Shown: one piece after another, positions 8,961-17,608 of the stretch | Position numbering within the stretch: position 1 is the first letter of the stretch | How the letters are laid out: each line of letters opens with the position of its first letter | Origin: Bacillus sp. FJAT-29937 | GTDB lineage: Bacteria; Bacillota; Bacilli; Bacillales; Cytobacillaceae | DNA: 64,000 bases | Reading direction: 5' to 3' | NCBI RefSeq assembly: GCF_001509555.1 | Contig: NZ_LMAS01000005.1 | Location: 71,507-135,506 of the forward strand | Notes under the pieces: generated by a model | What the model saw: only the letters and a program-made list of their open reading frames with translations | The model's database searches: none | What the model was told of the DNA's origin: nothing | Made by a program: the position numbers and the translations under genes

Positions 8961-8989
8961 TTGACAAATGACTTATCGGTCATTATTAT
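8961..8989 (+). promoter_or_regulatory. swrC promoter with embedded TetR-type operator
   Basis: TTGACA (8961-8966) and TATTAT (8984-8989) are separated by 17 bp. Between them lies AATGAC-TTATCG-GTCATT (8967-8984), a perfect 6-bp-arm palindrome filling the spacer. A regulator bound there would block RNA polymerase. Confidence 0.7.
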
Positions 8990-9031
8990 AAGGAAATGAG
9001 ACTGATTAGTCAATTAAGGGCAGGTGGAGAT

Positions 9032-12000
9032 GTGAAAGGCTTAGTAAACTTTGTTTTGAAGAATAAACTAGCAGTTTGGCTGCTGACCATTATTATAACC
9101 GTTTCCGGAATTTATTCAGGAACACGTATGAAAATGGAGATGATTCCGGATATTTCCATTCCATTTCTAATGGTGATGGACGTATATCCTGGGGCAACTC
9201 CCGAGCAAGTAATGAACGATGTGTCGATCCCTCTAGAAAAAGCGGTTGAGGGCTTGGAACACGTGAAATCCGTTAATTCTAATTCGTATTCGAATGTAGC
9301 TAATATTCAAGTGGAATATGAATATGGCATTGATATGGATGAAGCGAAGCGGGCATTGGATTCTGCGATTGATGCAGTCAAATTGCCTGAAGGCGCCCAG
9401 AAGCCAACGATTACGGCAATTAGTATGAACATGATGCCTGTTGTAGCATTAAGTGTAAGCAGCACGAAAGAGGACATTGTTGAATTAACGTCAACTGTGG
9501 AGGAAGTTTTACTCCCAAAAATCGATAAAATCGATGGTGTTGCCTCTGCCACAATTACAGGGCAGCATATAGAAGAAGTTGACCTTACTTATGACAAGGC
9601 GAAAATGACTGAGCTCGGATTAACGGAAGATTCCGTCAAGCAAATGATTCAGGCAAGCAATCTTGGCGTTTCTTTAGGACTTTATGAATTTGAAGAAGGC
9701 GAGCAGGCAGTAGCAATAGACGGCAAGTTCACGACTGTTGACGAATTAAAGGAAATGCTCATTCCTGTCACGCCATCGGCTGCACAGCCTTTACCATTCG
9801 TAAAGCTTAGCGATATCGCAACCATTCAAGTAGTAGGAAAGGTTCAATCCGTTTCCCGCACAAATGGAAAAGATGCGATTGCTATTCAAATTGTCAAAAG
9901 CCAACAGGCTAACACAGTAGATGTTGTTAACAGTGTGAAGAAATTAATTGAAGATGAAAAGAAGAGAATTGATGGAATCGTTATCAATGTGACGCTTGAC
10001 CAAGGAAAGCCAATTGAAGATTCTGTCGCTACAATGATTGAAAAAGCGTTATTTGGCGGTTTGATTGCGGTATTAATTATTCTCCTTTTCTTAAGAGATT
10101 TCAAATCGACCATTATTTCGATTATATCTATTCCGGTTTCGATTTTAATGGCTATGTTAATCTTAAATTGGATGGATATTACGTTAAATATTATGACGCT
10201 TGGGGCGATTACTGTTGCGATTGGCCGTGTAATCGATGACTCCATCGTTGTCGTTGAAAATATATATCGCCGCCTGCATTTAAAAGGTGAACAACTAACA
10301 GGGCGTGCACTCATTCGTGAATCAACCATTGAAATGTTCAGACCTATTATGTCTTCAACGATCGTAACCGTTGCAGTATTTGCGCCGCTTATTTTCGTTG
10401 GCGGGATGGTGGGCGAGCTGTTCATGCCATTTGCATTAACCATGTCATTTGCTCTCGCAGCCTCATTAATAGTTGCGATTACAATCGTTCCTTCACTATC
10501 TCATTCTTTATTCAAGAAGAAGTTATATAGTGAAAAGACGGAAAGCAGACATAAAGAAGCTGGCAGATTATCTAAATGGTACAAAGGATTCCTTGAAAAA
10601 ACACTTAATCATAAGGTGATTACTTCCATTCTTGCCGTTGTTTTATTAGCAGGCAGTCTGGCGTTGACACCATTGATTGGCTTTAGTTTTATGGGCAGTG
10701 AAGAGGATAAGGTAATGTACTTAACATACACGCCTAAAGCTGGAGAGCTGCCTGAGGATACTTTAGAAAATATTAAGGTAGTAGAAGAAAAAATGCTTGA
10801 ACATGATGATATTGATATCGTTCAAGTTTCCGTTACAGAAAGCGGCGACCGGCAAGCTGCCATGATGGGTGGCGGAGGAAATGGCGGGTTAATGTACTTA
10901 ATCTTTGATCCGGAAATGAAAAACTTCCCTGAAGCACGCGAAGAAATAGAAAAGTATGTAAAGGACATTGGACAATCAGGCGAATGGAAGAGCCAGAACT
11001 TCTCTTCAATGTCCATGGCTTCAAATGAAGTGAGCTATACATTTTACAGTGAAGATTTAGATAAACTCAATAAATCTGTGAAAATAGTTGAAGATGCATT
11101 AAAGGAAAATAGAGGGTTAAAGGATGTTTCCTCTAGTACAGAGGATGCGTACGTTGAATACACCTTCAAAGTGGCACAGGATGAATTATTAACGTATGGA
11201 TTAACAACAGGGCAAATTGTTATGATGTTAAGTCCAGAAAAAACGAAGAATGTGTTAACAACGATTGAAAAAGAAGGAAACGACCTAAATGTAATTGTTC
11301 AGCAGGAACAATCAGCACAGCCAAAATCAATTGATGATATTTTGGAAAAAGAAGTACCGACACCATTCGGTACGACCATGCCGCTTTCTGAACTGGTGAC
11401 TGTTGAGAAAGGCACAACATTAAATACGCTTGCGCGCAGTAAGGGTGAATACCATGCGAGTGTGTCAGGTACCATCATCGGTGAAGATATTTCCAAAGCA
11501 ACAGCGGGAGCTGATAAGACGATTGATAAATTAGATCTGCCTAAAGGAGTAACTGTTGACGTTGCAGGGGTTGCTGCAGATATGCAGGAAACATTTACAC
11601 AGCTTGGTATAGCCATGCTTGCGGCGATTGCCATTGTGTACTTTGTTCTAGTCGTAACATTCGGTGAAGGACTTGCGCCTTTTGCGATTCTTTTCTCATT
11701 GCCATTTACAGTTATCGGCTCATTTGTGGGATTATTGATTGCAGGTGAAACCATTTCTGTATCCGTCATGATGGGGCTGTTAATGCTAATTGGTATTGTT
11801 GTAACGAACGCAATCGTACTCGTAGACCGAATCATTCGGATGGAGCGCACGGGGATGGTTATGCGTGATGCGGTGCTAGAGGCTGGTGCCACACGTCTGC
11901 GTCCGATTCTTATGACAGCCATCGCAACGATTGGTGCCATGGTGCCATTAGCATTCGGTGCAGGCGGAGGCGGCTTGATTTCGAAAGGCCTTGCCATAAC

Positions 12001-12115
12001 GGTAATCGGCGGTTTAATCAGCTCCACGCTATTAACCTTAATTGTTGTTCCAATCGTATACGAAGTGTTATCTAAGATTTTTAGGAAAAACCGTAAGGAA
12101 ATTGAAGAGAATTAA
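9032..12115 (+). CDS. swrC: RND-family efflux transporter SwrC
   Basis: This protein of 1027 residues has the duplicated RND layout: an N-terminal helix, a large extracellular porter loop, six helices, then a repeat of the pattern. In B. subtilis SwrC (YerP) exports surfactin and supports swarming. The motif GRVIDDSIVVVENI in the first half carries the Asp pair of the proton relay. GTG 9032 is chosen because AGGTGGAG sits just upstream and the inferred transcript would begin near 8996, making the ATG at 8996 leaderless. The divergent TetR gene and operator indicate induction by substrate. Confidence 0.9.
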   Translation: MKGLVNFVLKNKLAVWLLTIIITVSGIYSGTRMKMEMIPDISIPFLMVMDVYPGATPEQVMNDVSIPLEKAVEGLEHVKSVNSNSYSNVANIQVEYEYGIDMDEAKRALDSAIDAVKLPEGAQKPTITAISMNMMPVVALSVSSTKEDIVELTSTVEEVLLPKIDKIDGVASATITGQHIEEVDLTYDKAKMTELGLTEDSVKQMIQASNLGVSLGLYEFEEGEQAVAIDGKFTTVDELKEMLIPVTPSAAQPLPFVKLSDIATIQVVGKVQSVSRTNGKDAIAIQIVKSQQANTVDVVNSVKKLIEDEKKRIDGIVINVTLDQGKPIEDSVATMIEKALFGGLIAVLIILLFLRDFKSTIISIISIPVSILMAMLILNWMDITLNIMTLGAITVAIGRVIDDSIVVVENIYRRLHLKGEQLTGRALIRESTIEMFRPIMSSTIVTVAVFAPLIFVGGMVGELFMPFALTMSFALAASLIVAITIVPSLSHSLFKKKLYSEKTESRHKEAGRLSKWYKGFLEKTLNHKVITSILAVVLLAGSLALTPLIGFSFMGSEEDKVMYLTYTPKAGELPEDTLENIKVVEEKMLEHDDIDIVQVSVTESGDRQAAMMGGGGNGGLMYLIFDPEMKNFPEAREEIEKYVKDIGQSGEWKSQNFSSMSMASNEVSYTFYSEDLDKLNKSVKIVEDALKENRGLKDVSSSTEDAYVEYTFKVAQDELLTYGLTTGQIVMMLSPEKTKNVLTTIEKEGNDLNVIVQQEQSAQPKSIDDILEKEVPTPFGTTMPLSELVTVEKGTTLNTLARSKGEYHASVSGTIIGEDISKATAGADKTIDKLDLPKGVTVDVAGVAADMQETFTQLGIAMLAAIAIVYFVLVVTFGEGLAPFAILFSLPFTVIGSFVGLLIAGETISVSVMMGLLMLIGIVVTNAIVLVDRIIRMERTGMVMRDAVLEAGATRLRPILMTAIATIGAMVPLAFGAGGGGLISKGLAITVIGGLISSTLLTLIVVPIVYEVLSKIFRKNRKEIEEN

Positions 12116-12116
12116 T

Positions 12117-12163
12117 GGGGAGCACTGCAAGATGAGTGAGTCATCTTGTGGGGCTTTTTTTTT
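12117..12163 (+). terminator. swrC terminator
   Basis: CAAGATGA (12128-12135) pairs perfectly with TCATCTTG (12141-12148) within an outer AGC/GCT stem and is followed by nine T. Confidence 0.85.
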
Positions 12164-12186
12164 GTTGTTGGTTAGTTGAACATAGT

Positions 12187-12322
12187 GGACAGGTTTTCAG
12201 TATTTTGATGGAAGCTGTCCAATATAGCGAGTTTACTGGACAGGTTTTCTGTATTTTGATAGAACTTGTCCAATAAAGTGAGTTTACTGGACAGGTTCCC
12301 TGTATTTCATCAAAACCTGTCC
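12187..12322. repeat. Three tandem 51-bp hairpin units
   Basis: Units start at 12187, 12238 and 12289, exactly 51 bp apart. Each contains a 34-bp hairpin beginning GGACAGGTT and ending in TGTCC; stem length varies from 5 to 9 bp. Linkers read like GAGTTTACT. The period matches the other intergenic repeats of this window although the palindrome sequence differs. Confidence 0.75.
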
Positions 12323-12420
12323 AACAAGTTAATTTTTAACTAAAATTTTATTAACTTCACAAAAAATTCCATTTTATTTTTTAAAATTATATCCCCGTTC
12401 CCCATAGGGCTGAAGTTTAT

Positions 12421-12723
12421 CTACCATTTTTCCTCAAGTTCAGCTAATGCCTCTTTTTCATTGAAATAAGGGGTGTTTTTCTTTTTAAGAACCTCCAATG
12501 TTTCAATAATAAATGCCTCTTTTCCAAGTTGGTTCCATTCTTCCTGAAGTGCTTTGTTCGTGTGGTTCCCTGATTCAAGCATGAATTTTTCCCCATTTAA
12601 CGTTTTAAAATTTCTTGTACTACTGACAAGCATCTTTTGATTCTTGATGTTTTTAATTTGATAGACACCCGCTTCAATGGGGATTTCTTTATATTGCTGT
12701 TTTAATTCTTTTTTTCTGTCCAT
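12421..12723 (-). CDS. GIY-YIG nuclease-family protein
   Basis: This 100-residue protein fits a small GIY-YIG domain: GVYQIKNIKNQKMLV corresponds to the first strands, and a Glu-rich C-terminal helix follows (ALAELEEKW). The classical GIY and YIG triads appear as GVY and a degenerate LVS, and the usual catalytic Arg is not obvious, so nuclease activity is uncertain. It lies 21 bp downstream of the DUF2087 gene and is likely co-transcribed with it. Confidence 0.6.
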   Translation of the reverse strand: MDRKKELKQQYKEIPIEAGVYQIKNIKNQKMLVSSTRNFKTLNGEKFMLESGNHTNKALQEEWNQLGKEAFIIETLEVLKKKNTPYFNEKEALAELEEKW

Positions 12724-12744
12724 GTTTTTATCTCACTTTCATTA

Positions 12745-13500
12745 TTATTTTTTTAGCCAATATTGACTTCCATCTGGCTTTCTGTCTAAAAATCCATATT
12801 CTATTAAATATCTTCTGATCATGACATGATCCTCATAAATAGCGTTCAACATTTGATTTAATTCCTTTTCATCATAAATTCGCTCGCCCTCGATCAGCGC
12901 TGCAATTTCCCTAAGGACAATTAGACGCTGCTTTTCCTTTGGCGGGAATTTCTTTAAGCTTCTATTTGGTTCTTCTGTAAAGTACTTCAAAATGACTTTT
13001 TCCCGTTCCTCTTTCGTGATGGCATATCGTTCATCCACCATTTTCGCAGTTTTATGAGGGGCAATAAAGGCTGGAGCATGCTGATCCTTGTCTTTTAACA
13101 GTTCCATCATTGTCAAAAATACCTTCGCTTGCCGCTCCTTTTCCTTTAATGCAAACCGGTGGTGCCTAATGGTTGAGGTGCTGCCAATGCCCATTTCTTG
13201 CTGAACCTCTTTATCGCTTTTTCCCTGATGAAAAAGTTGAAGGAGCTCATTCTGATGATCAGTGAGACCGGTAAGCTTCTTATCCATTCCGATTAAATAG
13301 TCAAATACAGATTGGTGGGTAAGCTTAATATGAACTCTCATGAATCTTTCCGCTTCGTAAAGCGTATCATCATGAGAATAAACTATTCCTTTTTCAATCT
13401 TTTCCCCGCAAAGCAAGCATGTAAAGAAATCCTTTTCTTCAATATATCCTCGTTTAAGCTCATCTAAAGAGGCATTCCAAAAGAAATCAGATAGTTCCAT
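12745..13500 (-). CDS. HTH and DUF2087 domain protein, likely transcriptional regulator
   Basis: This 251-residue protein has a zinc-binding-like CLLCGEKI motif near residue 30 and a LuxR-like helix-turn-helix at about 80-120 (GKSDKEVQQEMGIGSTSTIRHHR). A C-terminal DUF2087 domain (FPPKEKQRLIVLREIAALIEG, then YLIEYGFLDRKPDGSQYW) follows. DUF2087 proteins are regulator-like but their signals are unknown. The downstream GIY-YIG gene forms an apparent two-gene operon. Two inverted repeats upstream are possible operators. Confidence 0.75.
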   Translation of the reverse strand: MELSDFFWNASLDELKRGYIEEKDFFTCLLCGEKIEKGIVYSHDDTLYEAERFMRVHIKLTHQSVFDYLIGMDKKLTGLTDHQNELLQLFHQGKSDKEVQQEMGIGSTSTIRHHRFALKEKERQAKVFLTMMELLKDKDQHAPAFIAPHKTAKMVDERYAITKEEREKVILKYFTEEPNRSLKKFPPKEKQRLIVLREIAALIEGERIYDEKELNQMLNAIYEDHVMIRRYLIEYGFLDRKPDGSQYWLKK

Positions 13501-13548
13501 TTAAAAATCACATCCAGATAGTGGTTTTGTTAAACGATTTATAATATT

Positions 13549-13644
13549 GTTTGTCCCATAACAAACATAGTAATGTAAAGTTTAATTAACGTCAATGGAA
13601 ATTAAACGGCCGCATTAAATTGTTGTTTGTTATAAGGTAAACAA
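13549..13644. promoter_or_regulatory. Two inverted repeats upstream of the DUF2087 operon
   Basis: GTTTGT-CCCATA-ACAAAC spans 13549-13566 and TTGTTT-N10-AAACAA spans 13623-13644. On opposite strands both contain GTTTGTTAT. They flank the likely promoter of the leftward DUF2087 gene and are candidates for autoregulatory operators. Confidence 0.4.
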
Positions 13645-13766
13645 TAATGTGATTTGTTTACTTAGGATTTGGTCCAGTATGAAGTTGTATGTAAAACAGT
13701 TCCTTGTATTATCCAGTTTAGGATAAAATAGGGGTAGGGGACTTTTTGATGGAGATGTGAGGAGCT

Positions 13767-13994
13767 TTGCTTTTTTTAGTGCAGATGAGGAAATTGCAAA
13801 GCAGCCGCCAATATGGTGTGAAAGGAAGATATGTATTGTTCAATGGTATTATGTATGCCCTGATTGTCGCGCTTGTCCCGTTATTATTTATTGCTGCAGA
13901 TGCAAGTGAATATGCATTGGTTGCATTTCTCATAGCTTCATTCTTCTTTAACATTTACTTGGTATATCAAATTAGTAAACTGAGGAAAAAATAA
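13767..13994 (+). CDS. Small membrane protein, unknown function
   Basis: Up to 75 residues with two hydrophobic segments (YVLFNGIMYALIVALVPLLF and ALVAFLIASFFFNIYLVY) joined by a short acidic loop, and a basic tail. The start is uncertain: TTG 13767 lies only 2 bases behind GAGGAG, while GTG 13779 and ATG 13785 are further away. Family not recognised. It opens a run of small membrane genes. Confidence 0.5.
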   Translation: MLFLVQMRKLQSSRQYGVKGRYVLFNGIMYALIVALVPLLFIAADASEYALVAFLIASFFFNIYLVYQISKLRKK

Positions 13995-14048
13995 GAAATA
14001 CAGAATTTCCACTTCATTAAATGAAAAGTCAACGAGGGAGTTGAACAC

Positions 14049-14354
14049 GTGTCAGTTTATGAACCACTATATATTTTTATATTTTTATTGATTGTCGGTT
14101 CGGTTTATTTCTTCGTCCTAATTCATACTATCGTAAAATTTAAATTTAATTGGGTCGGGATGCTGTTTCTCTTAATGTCTGTCGGCAGCTATTTGTTAAT
14201 TGGAAAATATATGTTTGATTCTGGAATCGAAGCGGATGAGAATCATTCATTGCTGTTTGGTTTAGGTTTCTTGGAATTGATTCTGTTGTCCTTTTCATAT
14301 ATTTTTCTCGTGCTCTCTATATTACTTGGGAAAAGAGAAGAGAGAATTTTGTAG
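14049..14354 (+). CDS. Small membrane protein, unknown function
   Basis: This 101-residue protein has three predicted transmembrane helices and almost no soluble domain; the acidic loop SGIEADENHS lies between helices 2 and 3. GTG is the start, 9 bases behind GAGGGAG. It follows the previous small membrane gene by 54 bp. Family not recognised. Confidence 0.6.
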   Translation: MSVYEPLYIFIFLLIVGSVYFFVLIHTIVKFKFNWVGMLFLLMSVGSYLLIGKYMFDSGIEADENHSLLFGLGFLELILLSFSYIFLVLSILLGKREERIL

Positions 14355-14455
14355 AAGAGTTAGAAAGAGATGAGGAAAAAATGATTAGAAAAGCTGTAGG
14401 CGCAATTTTTTAAGTGCTCAGGAAAACTCATGAATAATTGTGAATGGGAGACTTT

Positions 14456-14761
14456 ATGGCTGAAATAATATTATTAATTATTTGTATGATTCCCTTTTAT
14501 GGCTTGTTAATTTGGTCCTATTTGGATCCAGAGGAAAGTATGTTATTCGGGAAAAGGTGGATGTATAAAGAAGAACCAGAGATATCTGAAGAAGCTATCC
14601 GATATACTAAATTCGCATCAATGACTGTTATGATTGGACTGCCTATCATTCTATTAAGCTTCATCTTAGATATTCCCTTTCTCAAACTTTCAATGGTAAT
14701 AATGCCTTTAGTATTGGCAATTGGGGCTTTTAAAATTTTCACAGATGTTAAAGATTCCTAA
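14456..14761 (+). CDS. Small membrane protein, DUF6199-like
   Basis: This 101-residue protein has one N-terminal and two C-terminal hydrophobic segments. The loop containing FGKRWMYKEEPEISEEAIRY recalls DUF6199 proteins, but this is from memory and weak. ATG 14456 is preferred over ATG 14444 because GGGAG lies between them at the right distance. Function unknown. Confidence 0.55.
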   Translation: MAEIILLIICMIPFYGLLIWSYLDPEESMLFGKRWMYKEEPEISEEAIRYTKFASMTVMIGLPIILLSFILDIPFLKLSMVIMPLVLAIGAFKIFTDVKDS

Positions 14762-14778
14762 ACAATTGGGTGATAAGG

Positions 14779-15236
14779 ATGACTTTATTTTATCAAGAAT
14801 ATGGTGATAAAAAGGCCCCACTGATGCTTTTTTTACATGCGGCGGCGTGAGCGGCTGGATGTGGAGAGAACAAGTACAAAAGTTCGAAATTGAGTTCTGG
14901 GATTTTTTGGAAAATGCGATTAATAGTGAGCAGTGGTTTATTTGGGTCGCAGAGGAAGAAGGCAGATTTGTTTCTCACATCTATATTGAATTAATACAAA
15001 AAGTGCCCCGTCCTGGGAGGATTACAAGACCTTTTGCCTTTATGACTAATATGTATACAGTTAGTGATTATAGAAACAAGGGGATCGGCAGTCATCTGCT
15101 AACTGCTATAAATGAATGGGCCAATAAAGAGCAGTATGAGTTTATCATTGTTTGGCCGAGTGATGACAGCATAAATTATTATAGGAAAAATGGTTATAGC
15201 CATTGCAAAGAGCCTATGGAATACTTTCCTTCTTAA
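14779..15236 (+). pseudogene. Chimeric pseudogene: alpha/beta-hydrolase head joined to GNAT tail
   Basis: From ATG 14779 the frame reads an alpha/beta-hydrolase N-terminus (LFYQEYGDKKAPLMLFLH) to a TGA at 14848. One frame over it continues as GVSGWMWREQVQKF, the expected HGGGVSGWMW motif after a one-base loss near 14840. The sequence then turns without a break into a GNAT acetyltransferase lacking its N-terminus: FWDFLENAI..., TNMYTVSDYRNKGIGSHLL (acetyl-CoA loop RNKGIG), WPSDDSINYYRKNGY. A deletion therefore fused two genes and a frameshift followed. A GTG-started 129-residue product is possible but unlikely to work. Confidence 0.75.
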
Positions 15237-15243
15237 TTTCCAA

Positions 15244-15453
15244 ATGCCAATTGAAGCAAGAAAATACCTTCTTAAAACAATTGAAGCCATTGGCAGGGAA
15301 CGAGATGTATTTCATATCTATAATAATATTCAAGACCAATATTTACATCTGGATTTTTTTGAGAATGGTATGGAAAGTAATGAAACAATCGCCAAAACAG
15401 ATGGTCATGGCAGATGGTTTAAATGGTTAAAAAAAGGGGAGGATTTCAAATGA
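15244..15453 (+). CDS. Unrecognised short ORF, possibly a 3' gene remnant
   Basis: A 69-residue frame (begins MPIEARKYLLKTIEAIG, ends GHGRWFKWLKKGEDFK) lies right after the GNAT remnant. There is no visible ribosome-binding site, and the frame is open further upstream across the GNAT end. It overlaps the next gene by 4 bases in an ATGA arrangement, typical of translational coupling. It is probably the C-terminal part of a deleted gene. No family recognised. Confidence 0.35.
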   Translation: MPIEARKYLLKTIEAIGRERDVFHIYNNIQDQYLHLDFFENGMESNETIAKTDGHGRWFKWLKKGEDFK

Positions 15454-15656
15454 ATTATTCTGTGAGAGCAAAGGAATGTCCAAAATGTGGCGGAAAAGAA
15501 TTGGGAAAAGGTAAACACTCTGGCTATGCGGTTATGCAACCTGAAAATAAGATGAGCCTAGGCTCGAATATTGAATACATTCTTTGTACGGACTGTGGAT
15601 TCATTATAGAAAGCTATGTGAAAAAGCCAGAGAAATTTAAGGGGACGATTTTTTAA
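15450..15656 (+). CDS. Small zinc-ribbon protein (TFIIB/TFIIIB-like)
   Basis: This 68-residue protein has two CxxC knuckles, CPKCGG near residue 10 and CTDCG near 50, forming a zinc ribbon. Related Bacillus proteins are often labelled transcription initiation factor TFIIIB-like, but no function is established. The start ATG follows GGGGAGG; the longer frame from 15423 is rejected. Confidence 0.75.
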   Translation: MNYSVRAKECPKCGGKELGKGKHSGYAVMQPENKMSLGSNIEYILCTDCGFIIESYVKKPEKFKGTIF

Positions 15657-15718
15657 GGGATAAAGGCTTACGAATAGACGAAATAAATAGATTCTATTTA
15701 TGGAGAGGAGTATGCTGC

Positions 15719-15874
15719 ATGGCTTATATTTTTTCGGCAATCATCGTGGTTGCTGTTGTCTTAATGATTATTAAAATCATTAGAAAACGGAAATTACCAA
15801 GCAATAACTATACTCCATTTGACGATATTACAGAAGGGAAAACTGGAAATGATAAGGAGTATCGATATAAATAG
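15719..15874 (+). CDS. DUF3951 small membrane protein
   Basis: This 51-residue protein has one transmembrane helix (residues 4-21), a basic stretch (RKRK) and the motif YTPFDDIT typical of DUF3951, a small Bacillus family of unknown role. GGAGAGGAG lies about 8 bases upstream of the ATG. It is too short for most ORF finders. Confidence 0.7.
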   Translation: MAYIFSAIIVVAVVLMIIKIIRKRKLPSNNYTPFDDITEGKTGNDKEYRYK

Positions 15875-16067
15875 TTGCTCAATAGTTCATATCGAAAAAT
15901 AAAGTGAAGCCTGTTCAATTACCCAAAAAGTAAAAAGGCATCTTCACATGATAAAGAATTTAAAACGCGAAACAATATAATATCAATTTTCGTCTTTTAT
16001 ATATAAGGATCTTTTTGAATTGTCTATTTAAAGAAAAAAACTAATTAACTGGTATAGGAGGGATTAG

Positions 16068-16445
16068 ATGCTTCACGGTGGGGATTTCATGTTTACTTTC
16101 GCTCCTATATTTATTGGAATTATCTTTGTCATCGTCATCGCTACAATCCTATTTACAATATTTAAAGGATTTTCTCAATGGAATAAAAATAATAACTCCC
16201 CAAAGCTCAACGTCAACGCGAAAGTGGTGACAAAAAGGACGGCGATTCGTGGCGGAGGAGAGAATAGAGCTCATAATGATTATTTTGTTACTTTTGAGGT
16301 TGAAAGCGGAGATCGGTTTGAGTTAGAAGTTGAGGGCTCCGAATATGGGATGCTTGTTGAAGGTGATACCGGAGAGCTTGCCTTTCAGGGTACAAGATAT
16401 CTTGGTTTTATTAGGCAGAAAAAGAAAATGGAGTTTGATGCGTAA
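16068..16445 (+). CDS. DUF2500 domain membrane protein
   Basis: This 125-residue protein has one N-terminal transmembrane helix (about residues 10-32), a linker, and a beta-rich soluble domain. The pattern NAKVVTKRT...YFVTFEVESGDRFELEV...GDTGELAFQGTRYLGF matches DUF2500, a family of unknown function. AGGAGGG precedes the chosen ATG by 7 bases; ATG 16089 is an alternative. Confidence 0.75.
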   Translation: MLHGGDFMFTFAPIFIGIIFVIVIATILFTIFKGFSQWNKNNNSPKLNVNAKVVTKRTAIRGGGENRAHNDYFVTFEVESGDRFELEVEGSEYGMLVEGDTGELAFQGTRYLGFIRQKKKMEFDA

Positions 16446-16526
16446 ACAACCTAATTGGAATTAATTCAACCTATAATTCAACCATCATAAGGGTAAATTA
16501 ACCAAAACGATTCTAAGAGGTGCGTA

Positions 16527-16979
16527 ATGAAACAGTTTGTTTTGGCCATATGTATGATCTCGATTTTGGTTATTTATCCTTCACAGTCAAAGGCAACAAC
16601 AATGCCTTGCAGCATGGTATTGGAGCCCGTTGATAAAAAACTTACCAATGCAAAGGGATCAGCGTTGATTTATAAAGTCCAGTTGATCCCTCAAAGTTTT
16701 GCACGAACGAATATAAGTATTCTCGGAGTGCACCTTCCGAAACCAGCCACCTATGGCAATTACGATAGTTATGAAGGATTTGCCTTTATCCCTAATGAAA
16801 TCAGCTGGCGTTTCAGGCTTTACCCCACTCCAGAAATAGATGGTCCAACTTGGGCTGGAAGAATTGATGACATTACAGCAAAAGTGGAAAATGTCGAAGT
16901 ACAGATAAGACTTTCTAATTCAACTACCAAAAAGCTGGGGCCAAGTATATTATCAGGCAAAATTAATACATGTAAATAG
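16527..16979 (+). CDS. Secreted hypothetical protein
   Basis: This 150-residue protein has a clear signal peptide (residues 1-24, likely cleavage after SKA). The mature part is about 126 residues with two Cys near its ends (CSM and NTCK), a possible disulfide. No known domain is recognised. AGAGGTG precedes the ATG. A terminator follows. Confidence 0.65.
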   Translation: MKQFVLAICMISILVIYPSQSKATTMPCSMVLEPVDKKLTNAKGSALIYKVQLIPQSFARTNISILGVHLPKPATYGNYDSYEGFAFIPNEISWRFRLYPTPEIDGPTWAGRIDDITAKVENVEVQIRLSNSTTKKLGPSILSGKINTCK

Positions 16980-17053
16980 AAGCATAGAACAAAGGGGGTA
17001 TTACTGAAACGTAACGGGTTCACAATATAGGTGCAAAGCAGTAAATTCCATTG

Positions 17054-17093
17054 CAAAAGGGTGCGAAATCACATTTAATTTTCACCCTTTTTT
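17054..17093 (+). terminator. Terminator
   Basis: AAAAGGGTG (17055-17063) pairs with CACCCTTTT (17083-17091) within a T run. It ends the transcript of the secreted protein gene. Confidence 0.7.
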
Positions 17094-17196
17094 GTTGAAT
17101 CAGTGTTTTGATAAATTATATAGTAAATATCCTTGCGAATAGATATCCTCTTTCTGACATAAACGGAAATTATCATTCCCCTTGTGAAAAATAGAC

Positions 17197-17371
17197 GGAA
17201 TAATTCCGCTAAAGTTGGGAAATACACATATTTCTCTAAAAATAGGGGGAGCTTTTCCGTTTATTTGTTCCAAATCGTTGGATTTTGACTTAATTTGACT
17301 TGTTAACCGGAATTCCTCCGCTTATATCTGTCTTTTAAGTCAAAAAATATACATTAGCCGGAAATTCTCCG
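17197..17371 (+). repeat. Intergenic four-palindrome element, N5 class, copy A
   Basis: CGGA-N5-TCCG motifs start at 17197, 17247 (degraded first base), 17308 and 17359, with spacing 50-61-51. The linkers match copies B (33989-34164) and C (42254-42429, reversed) closely, including smaller inverted repeats such as CCAAAT/TTGGATTT around 17272. The remaining gap to 17608 holds only the promoter of the next gene. Confidence 0.85.
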
Positions 17372-17608
17372 CCTATTAAAATTCACACCTATTCCATTTT
17401 TCCTTCCAATACCGTCAGTAAAATACATGGCGAATTACCAAGCTATGTAAAAATTTATTTAATCAATTTTTTCACTCTTGGCACTTCAAAAGAGAACCTG
17501 TTAGCTGAAACAGCGATAATGCTTTTTCTTTTTAAGTCAAGGAAATGGGTTTTTTTGTAAAGTAATGAAAGTGAATGCTGGTATAATGTGTAAAAAGGAG
17601 ATGATGAT

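Noticed and set aside
9886-10443. 185-residue open frame on the minus strand inside swrC
   Set aside because: Composition (Ile/Ser/Thr-rich, no pattern) shows a shadow frame of the RND transmembrane region.
11299-12027. 242-residue open frame on the minus strand inside swrC
   Set aside because: It is a shadow of the swrC frame, rich in Ser/Pro/Ile, with no family motifs or ribosome-binding site.
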